Below are positions 23,974-32,944 of a stretch of DNA of 64,000 nucleotides, one piece after another. Numbering within the stretch: position 1 is the stretch's first letter; the number at the start of each line of letters is the position of its first letter. This stretch comes from Pseudomonas alliivorans. GTDB taxonomy: Bacteria > Pseudomonadota > Gammaproteobacteria > Pseudomonadales > Pseudomonadaceae. A program made the position numbers and the translations under genes. Location: the NCBI RefSeq assembly GCF_017826695.1, contig NZ_JAFFZW010000011.1, positions 119,373 through 183,372 on the forward strand. The letters run 5' to 3'. The notes beneath the pieces were generated by a model. It was not told the origin of the DNA. It saw nothing but the letters and a program-made list of their open reading frames with translations, and did no database searches.

Positions 23974-24873
23974 CTACCCCCGCAATAAGACGTCCTCCCC
24001 GAACCATTCCGCCAGAAAATCCAGCAGGGTGCGCAAGGTCGCCGACTGGTGCTGGCGCGAGGTATAGATGCCGTGCATGCCCAGCGTGCGGGGCTGGTAG
24101 TCAGGCATCAGCGCGACGAGTTGCCCACTGGCCAGCAATGGCGCTGCCGAGTAAACCGGCTGCAAGGTGACCCCTGCACCTGCCACTGCGGCCTCGAGCA
24201 GCACCACCGAATCATTGGCGCTGAGGTTCCCGCCCAGGGGCACACTCAACGGCTGTCCGGCATGCACGAACTCCCAAAGGCTCTTTCCAAAGTAGGAATA
24301 GGTCAGGCAATTGTGGCCGCTCAACTCCTGTGGCCGCTGGGGTGTGCCGCGGACCGCCAGATAAGCGGGCGACGCACACATGACCGAATCGCAGGTTCCC
24401 AGCGGGCGTGCAATGAGATTGGGGTCCAACTGATTGGTGATGCGGATCGCCAGATCGATCCGTTCGCTCACCAGATCCACCGCCTGATTGCCGATCAACA
24501 GGTCCACAGACGTGCCGGGATAGCGCTGCAGGTAGGCCGTCACTGCCGGTGCCAGCACCGCCTGCGCCAGCGACTGGGAACAGGCGATGCGCACCATCCC
24601 GCGCGGCTCGTCCACCTGCGTATCGGCCGCCAGCGGCATGGCGTCGGCCAGCTCCAGAAGTTGCTGACAGCGTGCCAGCGTCACTTGGCCAGGTGCCGTC
24701 AGACCCAGTTTGCGGGTGGTGCGATGCAGCAGGCGTGCTCCGGCCCAGGTTTCCATTTGCGCCAGATAGCGCGTGACCATGGCCCGGGACATGTCCAGCG
24801 ACTCTGCGGCAGCGATCAGACTGCCACGCTCGTTAATGGCAATAAACACCCGCGCCGCCATGATGCGATCCAT
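23974..24873 (-). CDS. LysR-family transcriptional regulator
   Basis: 299 aa: winged HTH (MAARVFIAINERGSLIAAAESLDMSRAMVTRYLAQMETWAGARLLHRTTRKLGLT, residues ~4-60) and a substrate-binding effector domain (GMVRIACSQSLAQAVLAPAVTAYLQRYPGTSVDLLI and later). The TTRKLGLT variant and lack of a recognition-helix Ala-Ser-Gln are usual in the CrgA/AaeR-like group. It is divergent from the MBL-fold gene at 24984, which it probably controls. The upstream in-frame ATG at 24966 would run into the shared promoter region, so I use 24873. Confidence 0.88.
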   Translation of the reverse strand: MDRIMAARVFIAINERGSLIAAAESLDMSRAMVTRYLAQMETWAGARLLHRTTRKLGLTAPGQVTLARCQQLLELADAMPLAADTQVDEPRGMVRIACSQSLAQAVLAPAVTAYLQRYPGTSVDLLIGNQAVDLVSERIDLAIRITNQLDPNLIARPLGTCDSVMCASPAYLAVRGTPQRPQELSGHNCLTYSYFGKSLWEFVHAGQPLSVPLGGNLSANDSVVLLEAAVAGAGVTLQPVYSAAPLLASGQLVALMPDYQPRTLGMHGIYTSRQHQSATLRTLLDFLAEWFGEDVLLRG

Positions 24874-24983
24874 AATTCGTCCGATCCAGGCAACCAATAG
24901 TTGCCAATTTTGAGGCTTTTGTTTCACTTCAAGCAACCTAAGATAAGACCACTTCCCGTCTGCCACTCGAAAAGGTTGTTACC

Positions 24984-25859
24984 ATGTTGCGCAGTGCCCT
25001 GTTCGCCCTCTCCTTCGCCACTCTTTTTCCACTGGCCGCTCAGGCCGCCGATCCGCTGAAGATCGACGTCTATAACCCAGCCGAAAAAGCCATCTTCCCG
25101 GTCTCCTCCGAACTGATCACCGGCCAGCATGACGCGGTGCTGATCGACGCCCAGTTCCAGCGTAACGACGCCGAAGCGCTGGTGCAGAAGATCAAGGCCA
25201 GCGGCAAGAAACTCACCACTGTCTACATCAGCCACAGCGACCCGGATTACTACTTTGGTCTGGACGTGATCCAGGCGGCGTTCCCTGAGGCGAAGATCGT
25301 CGCCAGCGAACCCACCGTGAAAGCCATCAAGGCATCGATGCAGGGCAAGCTCGCCTACTGGGGCCCGATCCTCAAGGACAACGCTCCAGCCAGACTGGTC
25401 CTGCCTGAAGTACTCAAGGGCGATCACCTGACGCTGGAAGGCCAGCCGCTGGAAATCAAAGGGCTGCAAGGCTCGGCGCCGCAACGCAGCTACGTCTGGA
25501 TTCCGTCGCTCAAGGCCGTTGTAGGCGGTGTTGTCGTATCCAGCGGCATTCACGTCTGGATCGCCGACACCCAGACGCCGACATCCCGTCAGGACTGGCT
25601 TGCCACCCTCAAGGGCATCGAAGCCTTGAAGCCGGCCACCGTCATTCCGGGCCACTATCTGGGCAAGGTGCCTGAAGGAACCAAGGCTGTCACGTTCACC
25701 GCCGACTACCTCAAATCCTTCGACGAGCACGCTGCCAAGGCCAAGGACGCCGCGGCATTGATCGACGCCATGAAAAAAGCCTGGCCACAACTGGCCGAGC
25801 CGAGTTCGCTGGAGCTGAGTGCCAAAGTGATCAAAGGCGAGATGAAGTGGCCGAACTGA
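24984..25859 (+). CDS. Exported MBL-fold metallo-hydrolase-like protein
   Basis: 291 aa with a signal peptide (MLRSALFALSFATLFPLAAQA, cut after AQA) and one metallo-beta-lactamase fold domain (SSELITGQHDAVLIDAQF, then TTVYISHSDPDYYFGLDVIQAAFP, and IPGHYLGK near residue 220). The metal motif reads HSDPDYYFG, where HxHxDH is normal, so two ligands differ. The family includes quorum-quenching lactonases, thiol hydrolases and inactive relatives. The divergent LysR gene probably regulates it. Possible activities remain open, and the altered motif suggests either a one-metal or a non-enzymatic protein. Confidence 0.85.
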   Translation: MLRSALFALSFATLFPLAAQAADPLKIDVYNPAEKAIFPVSSELITGQHDAVLIDAQFQRNDAEALVQKIKASGKKLTTVYISHSDPDYYFGLDVIQAAFPEAKIVASEPTVKAIKASMQGKLAYWGPILKDNAPARLVLPEVLKGDHLTLEGQPLEIKGLQGSAPQRSYVWIPSLKAVVGGVVVSSGIHVWIADTQTPTSRQDWLATLKGIEALKPATVIPGHYLGKVPEGTKAVTFTADYLKSFDEHAAKAKDAAALIDAMKKAWPQLAEPSSLELSAKVIKGEMKWPN

Positions 25860-25874
25860 TCTGATCAGTCGCTA

Positions 25875-26031
25875 GGTTTTGTACGAAAAGTCGGCGAGCG
25901 AAGGTCAGGCAAGGCAAAAACAGGCGAGGAAGCGGAGTCTACGTGTTGTAAATGAGCATTCCGATCGGACTCGCGCACGAGCCTGTTTTTAACGCAGCAT
26001 CACCGAGCGCAGCCACTTTTCGTACAGAGCC
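25875..26031. mobile_element. 157-bp MITE with TA target duplication, IS5-type ends
   Basis: Flanked by TA on both sides (25873-25874 and 26032-26033). The ends are inverted: GGTTTTGTACGAAAAGT on the left and GGCTCTGTACGAAAAGT when the right end is read inward. Sixteen of seventeen bases of the right end match the end of the IS5-family element at 63829. A second inverted pair inside (AAAAACAGGC / GCCTGTTTTT, 25917-25990) makes the whole element foldable. It holds no coding sequence. Confidence 0.75.
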
Positions 26032-26082
26032 TAATTGCGTTTCACCACTGGCAGGCCACCGCTACCGGACCTGCCAGTGCCG

Positions 26083-26400
26083 CTAGACCGGAAAAAGCCA
26101 GCGAAACCCATAAAAACAGCCCATACCCAGCATCACACTGGTCAGAACCCGCCTGGTCCAGAGCATCAGAACAACGGTGCACAGTGCGCCCAGCAAGTAG
26201 GGATTGGTCAGACTCAGTTCCAGCCGGTGTTCAGGCAGAAAGATGATCGGCCCACAAATCGCGGTCAACATGCCAGGTACGGCGAAGCCGAGAAAATCCC
26301 GTGCGTTGCGCCCCAGCGTGAACGGCAGGCGCGGCTCCAGAAACACGTAGCGATTGAAAAACACCGCCAGTCCCATTCCGATAATGACCACAAAGATCAT
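26083..26400 (-). CDS. AzlD-type branched-chain amino acid transport protein
   Basis: 105 aa, three to four hydrophobic segments (MIFVVIIGMGLAVFFNRY, DFLGFAVPGMLTAICGPII, YLLGALCTVVLMLW). Known: AzlD-family small membrane proteins pair with AzlC to export branched-chain amino acids. It overlaps azlC by four bases on the same strand, which confirms coupling. The longer in-frame extension to 26532 would lie inside azlC, so I use the ATG at 26400. Confidence 0.88.
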   Translation of the reverse strand: MIFVVIIGMGLAVFFNRYVFLEPRLPFTLGRNARDFLGFAVPGMLTAICGPIIFLPEHRLELSLTNPYLLGALCTVVLMLWTRRVLTSVMLGMGCFYGFRWLFPV

Positions 26401-27110
26401 GATGCCTCCTGCCCCAGCGCACGTTTGACGACGAAACCTGCGGTCATGCCTGCAATTCCGGCCAGCACCAGCGCCGCACTCCAGTGCCAGTAGCTGAACA
26501 GCACCGAACAGAACAGCGAAACGGCGACGCACACCACCACCGGCAGATTACGCACCAGCGGTGTGACCAGGGCGATGAAGGTGGCGATGATCGAGAACTC
26601 CAGCCCCAGATGTTCCAGCCCCGGAAAGCTGTTACCCAGCACGATGCCCAGAAAGGTAAAGAGGTTCCAGATCAGGTAGAACGTGAGCCCGACGCCGAGC
26701 GCGAACCAGCGGTTGAACGATGCGCCTCCGTGCTGGCTGTTGAGGGCGAAGAATTCGTCGGTCAGCAGAAAACCCAGGCTCATCCGCCAGCGCAACGGCA
26801 GACGTGAAAGCGTCGGGCGCATGTGCAGACCGTAGAGCAGATGCTGTGAGGTCAAGAGCAGCGTCGTCAGCAGAATCGAGCCGATCCCTGCCCCGCTTTT
26901 CAGCATGCCGATAGCGACGAGTTGTGCGGCTCCCGCAAAGACGATAACTGACAGCCCCTGACTTTCCAGCGGCGTGAGATTGGCTTCCAGCGCCAGAGAC
27001 CCGGCCAGCAGGCCCCACGGCGCGCAGGCCAACGACAGCGGCATGACCGCAATGGCGCCCTGACTGAACGCCTGATAAGCAGATGAAGAACGAAACATGA
27101 ACAACCGCAT
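26397..27110 (-). CDS. AzlC-family branched-chain amino acid permease
   Basis: 237 aa, about six to seven transmembrane helices. Typical AzlC features are an N-terminal FSQGAIAVMPLSLACAPWGLLAGSLALEANLT, GLSVIVFAGAAQLVAIGML, and LTTLLLTSQHLLYGLHMRP with the conserved His-Leu-Leu-Tyr-Gly. Known: forms the large subunit of the AzlCD exporter. An ATG at 27098 is a possible alternative start. The pair stands alone here without an lrp-type regulator. Confidence 0.88.
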   Translation of the reverse strand: MRLFMFRSSSAYQAFSQGAIAVMPLSLACAPWGLLAGSLALEANLTPLESQGLSVIVFAGAAQLVAIGMLKSGAGIGSILLTTLLLTSQHLLYGLHMRPTLSRLPLRWRMSLGFLLTDEFFALNSQHGGASFNRWFALGVGLTFYLIWNLFTFLGIVLGNSFPGLEHLGLEFSIIATFIALVTPLVRNLPVVVCVAVSLFCSVLFSYWHWSAALVLAGIAGMTAGFVVKRALGQEAS

Positions 27111-27342
27111 GACCGATTATGGGGCAGCAACTTTCGCAGAATCACGGATGGACGTCTCGAACATTCTTGCGGGTGTCGATGATTTGAGTGGTGCGTGCAG
27201 CCTGGAATGCCCTGATCACATCAAGACCGGACGCCCTGTGTCCCATCGGTCGTTCACTTAATTGTTTCAGGAGCCAGCGTCAGGATAAAAGGCCTGACGC
27301 ACCTATGGTCAGACGCCTCGCACAATGGCTATGCTGCGCCCC

Positions 27343-27741
27343 ATGAATGCATCGCTTCCCACCCGAAACCCTTGCCCACCCGGCGTCTGCGATTGCGAGC
27401 GGGAGCGGCTCGACGCGCCTGATGCCGACCGGCGGATTCTGCTGCTGACCCGCGATCAGGAGAAACGCCTGCTTGAGCGACTCGAGGCCATCACCAGCCT
27501 GAACGATCTGGAACACGTACTGCACAAGATCGAAGTGCAACTGGGCGTGCGTGTAGACGTCATGCCGGGCTTCAACGAAGTACGCACCATGCGCGGCATC
27601 AATATTCTCGTGGAGCAGAAGGTCGGGGTCTGCCGCAAGACTCGCCAGTCCATTCCAGCCGCCATCAGGCGGGCGCTGGAAGCCAACCCGCACATCGCCT
27701 GGCAATTGCTCAACGCCAACGACCTGCTGCGCGACGCCTGA
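27343..27741 (+). CDS. Conserved hypothetical protein
   Basis: About 132 aa, soluble, with a CDC motif near the N-terminus (PGVCDCERERL), a charged helical middle (LLLTRDQEKRLLERLEAITSLNDLEHVLHKIEVQLGV) and QSIPAAIRRALEANPHIAWQLLNANDLLRDA at the end. I do not recognise a family; a small regulatory or nucleotide-handling role cannot be told apart. An ATG at 27325 is equally possible. It ends 68 bases before the GNAT gene, so they may be cotranscribed. Confidence 0.7.
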   Translation: MNASLPTRNPCPPGVCDCERERLDAPDADRRILLLTRDQEKRLLERLEAITSLNDLEHVLHKIEVQLGVRVDVMPGFNEVRTMRGINILVEQKVGVCRKTRQSIPAAIRRALEANPHIAWQLLNANDLLRDA

Positions 27742-27809
27742 CTACCGGCTCGCAGGACGATGCGGCTATCATGCCGCGCCATCTTTCACAGCCGTCAAGG
27801 AGAGTCTTT

Positions 27810-28292
27810 GTGTCGCTCGTCATTCGCCCCGCCACTGCCGCCGACGCCAGTCAGATTCTGGCGTTCATCACCGAACTTGCGATCTACGAACGTGCCGGGC
27901 ATGAGGTCAAGGCAAGCAAAGAGGACATTCAGCGTTCACTGTTTGCCGATAACGCACCCGCAAAGGCGCTGATGTGCCTGTGCGACGACACGCCCATCGG
28001 GTACGCGGTGTATTTCTACAGTTACTCGACCTGGCTCGGTCGCAATAGCGTGTATCTGGAAGACCTGTACATCACACCGGAACAACGCAGCGTCGGTGCC
28101 GGACGCACGTTGCTGCGACACATTGCCCGCGAAGCAGTGGCCAACGACTGTGGCCGTCTGGAATGGAGCGTGCTGGATTGGAACGAGCCCGCTATCAAGT
28201 TCTACGAAGCCATCGGCGCAACGCCTCAGGATGAGTGGGTGCGCTATCGGATGGAAGGCAGTGTTCTGCAGGATTTCGCGGCGGGTGAGTGA
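27810..28292 (+). CDS. GNAT-family N-acetyltransferase
   Basis: 160 aa, GTG start with AAGGAGA six to eight bases upstream. GNAT motifs: IRPATAADASQILAFI at the N-terminus, SVYLEDLYITPEQRSVGAGRTLLRHIAREA (motif A with the acetyl-CoA loop RSVGAG), and CGRLEWSVLDWNEPAIKFYEAIGA. Close in pattern to the diamine (spermidine/thialysine) acetyltransferase group, in which the WSVLDWN motif is typical. Substrate is not certain. A strong intrinsic terminator follows. Confidence 0.88.
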   Translation: MSLVIRPATAADASQILAFITELAIYERAGHEVKASKEDIQRSLFADNAPAKALMCLCDDTPIGYAVYFYSYSTWLGRNSVYLEDLYITPEQRSVGAGRTLLRHIAREAVANDCGRLEWSVLDWNEPAIKFYEAIGATPQDEWVRYRMEGSVLQDFAAGE

Positions 28293-28312
28293 TCGTCAGA
28301 CGCCGCGTAACG

Positions 28313-28346
28313 AAAACGCCCGGCCTGTGTAAGGCCGGGCGTTTTT
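28313..28346 (+). terminator. Intrinsic terminator after the GNAT gene
   Basis: AAAACGCCCGGCCT and AGGCCGGGCGTTTT pair perfectly around a GTGTA loop and are followed by a T-run. The A-run on the other side makes it bidirectional, so it can also end the 41-aa gene on the minus strand. Confidence 0.9.
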
Positions 28347-28359
28347 GTGAAGACAGGTT

Positions 28360-28485
28360 TCAACAGACACCAGGCGGAATGCCGTCCTTATTGAAGTCCT
28401 TGAGCCGCTCCTTTTCCTCGGGCGTCGAGTGCGCAGGCACGTCGTCGCGAGGTTCCGGTTTCTTTTCGTCTTTCTTGTCGGTCAT
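28360..28485 (-). CDS. Small acidic/basic hypothetical protein (41 aa)
   Basis: Too short for routine gene calls. It begins MTDKKDEKKPEPRDD and ends FNKDGIPPGVC, with a stop right after a terminal cysteine. GGAGC stands about ten bases before the ATG, and the bidirectional terminator at 28313-28346 begins 14 bases downstream of its stop, as expected for a real monocistronic gene. Highly charged, probably disordered except for a short helix (TPEEKERLKDF). Function unknown. Confidence 0.65.
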   Translation of the reverse strand: MTDKKDEKKPEPRDDVPAHSTPEEKERLKDFNKDGIPPGVC

Positions 28486-28561
28486 CGTCAGATGCTCCAC
28501 TCGTGGCTGTCAACGTAAGGCCACGCGCGCAGCATTCGGTTCAGATTGATTCGCCCTCGCA

Positions 28562-30040
28562 TCAAGCCACTGCGCGTTGCTGCACGCCGTGTTCCAGTTG
28601 CCTGGCCACACCCTGCAGGTCCAGCAGGGTCAAACGGCAACTGCGTTCAGGGCTGCCGACACTGACCAGTGAGCGCGCCCGATCATTGACCGAAATCTCC
28701 TTGCCCAGATTGGTCTGCCACCCCTGCTCGAGCATCGCTGGATCGAATTGATTGAAAGCGTCGATAGAATCCACCCGGCTGACCGCAAAGCCGAAGCACA
28801 GCCGCTCGCCGCGCACGATCAGTACCCGCGACGCCTCGGTGCGCTCGGGCGAGTCCTCTCCCAGCAGGCTGCTCAGGCAGATCAACGGCACCTGCTCGCC
28901 GCGCAGATTGAACTGACCCAACAAATGCGTGGAAGGCTGGGACAAACCAATCAACTGCCGTGGCATGGCGAGAATCTCGACGATCTGGCTCAACGGCGCT
29001 ACAAAACGGGTCGGCGCATCGAAGAGCAGACAGGCGTGGCGCAACATGGCCTTGGTCACATCGTGCGAGGCCTGTGCGGGCTGCACATCATTCTGGTAGA
29101 CCTTGGTGTAACTCGTGACTTCAGGGCGCTGCAGCAATTGCGGGTGGTCAAGCAACAAGGCCTGCTCGCCCTCCTGCAGATTCATCACGCCTGCAAACAG
29201 CTCAGGGTGCGGCAGGCCATAGCCAGGCACCGCCAATAGACTGTCCGGGTCCTGACGATGGATCGCCACCATCCGGTCATAGCCAAACCCGCAGACCCGC
29301 CCGTCCGGTGCCGTCAGCATTAACAGCTGCGGTTTTGTGGTTTGACGCTGGTGATCCAGCCCCAGCACCTCGGAAAGGTTCAACGCCGGAACTTGGGTGC
29401 CGCGCACCGACGTCACGCCGAAACAGCAATCGCTGCCGAAATCCGACGCGCTGATGTCGGGCTCGTCAACCAGTTCGGTGACCACACTCGCATCGATACA
29501 GAAATGGCGCCCGTCGCATTCGAACACCAGGTAATGAAGCAGGCGATGCTTGGCGGCCTGGGCTTCTTCCTTGAGCAATTGCGCATGCTGATCGGCGGCA
29601 AACATCACCCCCGGCAAACCGGCCAGCACTGCCAGGTCCAGCTTGTAGATCATGCGCGACTCTTCGGTGTTCAACAGCAGTTCAGGCAGCAGTCCACCGC
29701 TGGCTCCGCCCTGGCCGATGGCGCAGAACTGCGATTCGCGAGCCTTGAGAATGTCGCACACGGCATCGATTGCCAGCCCCAGATAACCGCCGCTGAACTT
29801 CAGAATCGCCACCAGCGGTGTCGGTGCCGAGCTGTTGGCACCTTCGGCCAATTGACTGCGCAGATCCACCAACGGCACCGGTTTGCCACGCAACGTGAAG
29901 ACGCCCAGCAGCACGCCGCGCGTCAGCGGGTGCGCCTGAAGGTCGGTCGGCCAGTGCACCGCTTCCATCAGCGCGTCGGCGATGACCGCCAGGTAGGTGC
30001 CGTTGATCTGCACCACCCCGTAGGCATTCATACCGCTCAT
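28562..30040 (-). CDS. Triple CheW-domain chemotaxis coupling protein
   Basis: 492 aa made of three consecutive CheW-like domains: residues ~5-150 (YGVVQINGTYLAVIADALMEAV, LLGVFTLRGKPVPLVDLRSQL), ~170-315 (YLVFECDGRHFCIDASVVTELVD, VTSVRGTQVPALNLSEVLGL) and ~340-485 (CLLFDAPTRFVAPLSQIVEIL, LLGQFNLRGEQVPLICLSSLLG). Known: CheW links receptors to the CheA kinase. Such multi-CheW proteins are rare and may bridge several receptors. The gene overlaps the upstream chemoreceptor by four bases, so the two are translated together and should form one unit. No cheA or cheY is present nearby. Confidence 0.9.
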   Translation of the reverse strand: MSGMNAYGVVQINGTYLAVIADALMEAVHWPTDLQAHPLTRGVLLGVFTLRGKPVPLVDLRSQLAEGANSSAPTPLVAILKFSGGYLGLAIDAVCDILKARESQFCAIGQGGASGGLLPELLLNTEESRMIYKLDLAVLAGLPGVMFAADQHAQLLKEEAQAAKHRLLHYLVFECDGRHFCIDASVVTELVDEPDISASDFGSDCCFGVTSVRGTQVPALNLSEVLGLDHQRQTTKPQLLMLTAPDGRVCGFGYDRMVAIHRQDPDSLLAVPGYGLPHPELFAGVMNLQEGEQALLLDHPQLLQRPEVTSYTKVYQNDVQPAQASHDVTKAMLRHACLLFDAPTRFVAPLSQIVEILAMPRQLIGLSQPSTHLLGQFNLRGEQVPLICLSSLLGEDSPERTEASRVLIVRGERLCFGFAVSRVDSIDAFNQFDPAMLEQGWQTNLGKEISVNDRARSLVSVGSPERSCRLTLLDLQGVARQLEHGVQQRAVA

Positions 30041-32169
30041 GCAGATTGTCCGACGGACACCTTGTCCAGCCCCTCGGTGTTGCTGTTCGAATTGGTCTTG
30101 TGGAGTTCGATGATCAGCGATTCGACCTCCTGGGCAGACACACGCTGCTTCTCGGTGGCAGTGTTGATACCGTCAATGGCCTGAGTGGTTTGCATAACGC
30201 CTTCGACGATGTGCTCGAATGCCTCGCCGGCGCTGCGGGAAATCTCGTTGCCCGACTCGATCCGGCTGACCGTTTCCAGAATCAGTTTGTTGATTTCCTT
30301 GGTGGCGCGGGACGATTTCTCGGCCAGCTTGCGCACCTCGTCCGCCACCACGGAGAAGCCCAGGCCATGTTCACCGGCGCGTGCCGCTTCGATGGCTGCG
30401 TTGAACGCCAGCATGTTTGTTTGACTGGCGATCTCACTGATCACCTGAACGATGTCCTGGATGCCTTCCGCCGATTTGGCGATCATGTCCATCGCTTCGG
30501 ACGCTTTGCCCAGCGTCTGTGACCCACGGCTGGCCTGGTCGCGGGTCAGACGTGCCAGCCCGGTGGCCGTGTCCGTGCTCTGGGCCACATAGGCAATCGC
30601 GTTCATGAGCGCCTTGACCGATTCACCCATCGCTACGGTCTTGGCCTCGATGGCCTGTTCGATTTCGACCTGACGGGTAATGTCGGTGGCGAACTTCACC
30701 ACTTTGAACGGTTTGCCTTCATGGTCGAAGATCGGGTTGTACGTTGCCTGAATCCAGACGTGCTGGCCATATTTGCTCAGACGCATGAAGCGTCCCGAGA
30801 AGAACTCGCCCTGCCCCAGCCCATGCCAGAACTCACGGTATGGCGTGCTGCGCACGTATTCCTCTTCACAGAAGATCCGGTGGTGCTGGCCCTTGATCTC
30901 CTGCATGCCGTAACCCATCGCTTTGAGAAAGTTAGGGTTTGCAGTGAGGATATTGCCGGCCATGTCGAATTCGATGACCGCCTGGGCGCGATCGATGGCG
31001 GTGACCTTGCCCTTGTCCTCGACACTGCTTTCTTTGGCATCGGTCACGTCGAGCGCGAACTTGACGATCTTGTAGGCTTTGCCCTGGGCATCGAAAATCG
31101 GATTGTAGGTGGCTTGAATCCAGATCTCCTTGCCGTCCTTGCGCCGACGTTTGTATTCGTTGGCGTCATATTCGCCACGGCCAAGTTTCTCCCACAGCTC
31201 ACGGTAAGCCAGGCTGCTGACGAACTCTTCGGAGCAGAACATGCGGTGATGCTCGCCCACTACTTCGTTCAGATCGTAGCCAAATACATTCAGAAAGTTA
31301 CGGTTGGCCGTCAGCACCTTGCCGGTCAGGTCGAACTCAATCACTGCCTGGGAACGCTCGATGGCGGTCACCTTGCCTGCCTGTTCGGCCTGACGCGCAC
31401 GGCTTTCCGTCACATCGTTGGCGAACTTGACGATCTTGTAAGGACGGCCTTCGGGGTCGAAGATCGGGTTGTAGGTCGCGCTGATCCACAGCTCGCGCCC
31501 ATTCTTGCCCAACCGCTTGTATTCGCCGGAATCGTATTCCCCCCGCTCCAGCTTCGCCCAGAACGCCCGATAGGCCGGGCTGTTGAGGTATTCGTCATCG
31601 CAGAACATACGATGGTGCTGGCCCTGCACTTCGTCGAGGCGGTAACCCAGAATCGACAGGAAGTTTTCGTTGGCGTGGAGCACCCGGCCGTTCAGGTCGA
31701 ACTCGATGACACCCTGCGAACGCTCGATGGCGGCAACCTTGCCTTCGTATTCGGCATGGGTCTTGCACTGATGAGTGACGTCAGTCGCGAACTTTACAAT
31801 CTTGACCGGGTTGCCGAGCTCGTCCAGCACCGGATTGTAGGTCGCCTGCAGCCAGATTTCCTTGCCGCCCTTGCCCAGTCGTTTGTACTGACCCTCGTCG
31901 AACGTACCCTTACCCAACTTTTCCCAGAAGGTCGCGTATTCGACGCTGGACGCGTAGTCGGGCGTGCAGAAAATGCGGTGATGCCGACCCTGGATTTCAT
32001 CGAGTCGATACCCGACACAATCGAGAAAGTTGGTGTTGGCCCGCAAGATATTGCCTTCGAGATCGAATTCGATCATCGCTTGCGACCGATCAATGGCCGT
32101 CATCAGCGAGTGGAGGTCCAACTGCACCCCGGTCATGTCCTTAGGGGTACTTACAGTTGTGGTCGACAT
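30037..32169 (-). CDS. Soluble chemoreceptor with four tandem PAS domains
   Basis: 710 aa without a transmembrane segment. Four PAS/PAC units of ~122 residues start at about 23, 145, 267 and 389, each with IEFD, a NFL segment, GQHHR-I/M-FC and a YKIVKFA-type end. They are followed by an MCP signalling domain with IVQVISEIASQTNMLAFNAAIEAARAGEHGLGFSVVADEVRKLAEKSSRATKEI. Known: cytoplasmic PAS receptors sense redox or bound cofactors. The four repeats are so alike that recent duplication is likely. It is the first gene of the operon with the triple CheW protein. Confidence 0.92.
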   Translation of the reverse strand: MSTTTVSTPKDMTGVQLDLHSLMTAIDRSQAMIEFDLEGNILRANTNFLDCVGYRLDEIQGRHHRIFCTPDYASSVEYATFWEKLGKGTFDEGQYKRLGKGGKEIWLQATYNPVLDELGNPVKIVKFATDVTHQCKTHAEYEGKVAAIERSQGVIEFDLNGRVLHANENFLSILGYRLDEVQGQHHRMFCDDEYLNSPAYRAFWAKLERGEYDSGEYKRLGKNGRELWISATYNPIFDPEGRPYKIVKFANDVTESRARQAEQAGKVTAIERSQAVIEFDLTGKVLTANRNFLNVFGYDLNEVVGEHHRMFCSEEFVSSLAYRELWEKLGRGEYDANEYKRRRKDGKEIWIQATYNPIFDAQGKAYKIVKFALDVTDAKESSVEDKGKVTAIDRAQAVIEFDMAGNILTANPNFLKAMGYGMQEIKGQHHRIFCEEEYVRSTPYREFWHGLGQGEFFSGRFMRLSKYGQHVWIQATYNPIFDHEGKPFKVVKFATDITRQVEIEQAIEAKTVAMGESVKALMNAIAYVAQSTDTATGLARLTRDQASRGSQTLGKASEAMDMIAKSAEGIQDIVQVISEIASQTNMLAFNAAIEAARAGEHGLGFSVVADEVRKLAEKSSRATKEINKLILETVSRIESGNEISRSAGEAFEHIVEGVMQTTQAIDGINTATEKQRVSAQEVESLIIELHKTNSNSNTEGLDKVSVGQSA

Positions 32170-32944
32170 GGAAAAATGCTCTGAGAGTCAAACAGTTATC
32201 AAAAGGGTGCTGCGTATGGGTGTCAGCAGAACAGGCAAACGGTCTTCGCCGCGTGAGACATTGCCGCCGGAAGGCATCCATGGGTAATCGTATTTCTCAA
32301 TCCGTTCGATAGCGCTTCGGGGCTCTGCCGAGGAAAAGGCGTTGCGTACAGGTGCCTGATTGCTGATACAGATTGCGCCACGAGCCATTAGTTCGCCACT
32401 ACCGATAATCTGGAAGCAGGCGCCGTGCCTCAGGAAAAAAACCACATGACCAAAACCACCGTACCGGTCCATGCAAGGGTAAGCAGGAAGGAAAGCCCTG
32501 CGAGACGCGGATCCATGAGTCCCCCGGACCTGACAAAAACAGCGTGTGGAAAAAAGCGAAGCCCTGCATACGCGTAACAGAGCCAGCCGGATCATAGGAC
32601 CCCGCACTATTTTTCATCGGTGCCTGAAGCAAACCCGTGACATGGATCAAGGGGCTCGATCAATCACCGATGAGACAGAGGTGTCCAACAGCGTTCGGTC
32701 CGGATACTCGCAACTAACAATAAACGAATCATTGCATTTCCAGCCTGTTCCAGATGTGACCAAAACTGTACAACCCAGGAAGAAACAAGTGACTTTCTGT
32801 ACAAAACTTTTACAACTACCGCCATTGATCAGCCGATAAAAAATAGCAAAAACATTTCAGGCATTACACCAATCCGAAGAAGTGTCCTTACTCAAAAAAT
32901 GGACACACAACCTCAAGAATCTTATTTGATACTGGAGAGCCATC
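32170..32944. other. Intergenic region, 775 bp without a supported gene
   Basis: Lies between the four-PAS receptor and the KGG gene. Base composition is lower in GC towards 32700-32940 and holds the promoter region of the KGG gene. A 139-aa frame on the minus strand (32188-32607) has no good ribosome site and a Cys-, Met- and Arg-rich composition unlike a real protein. Confidence 0.6.

Noticed and set aside
32188..32607. 139-aa minus-strand frame in the intergenic region
   Set aside because: No ribosome site and an unnatural composition; nothing supports coding.
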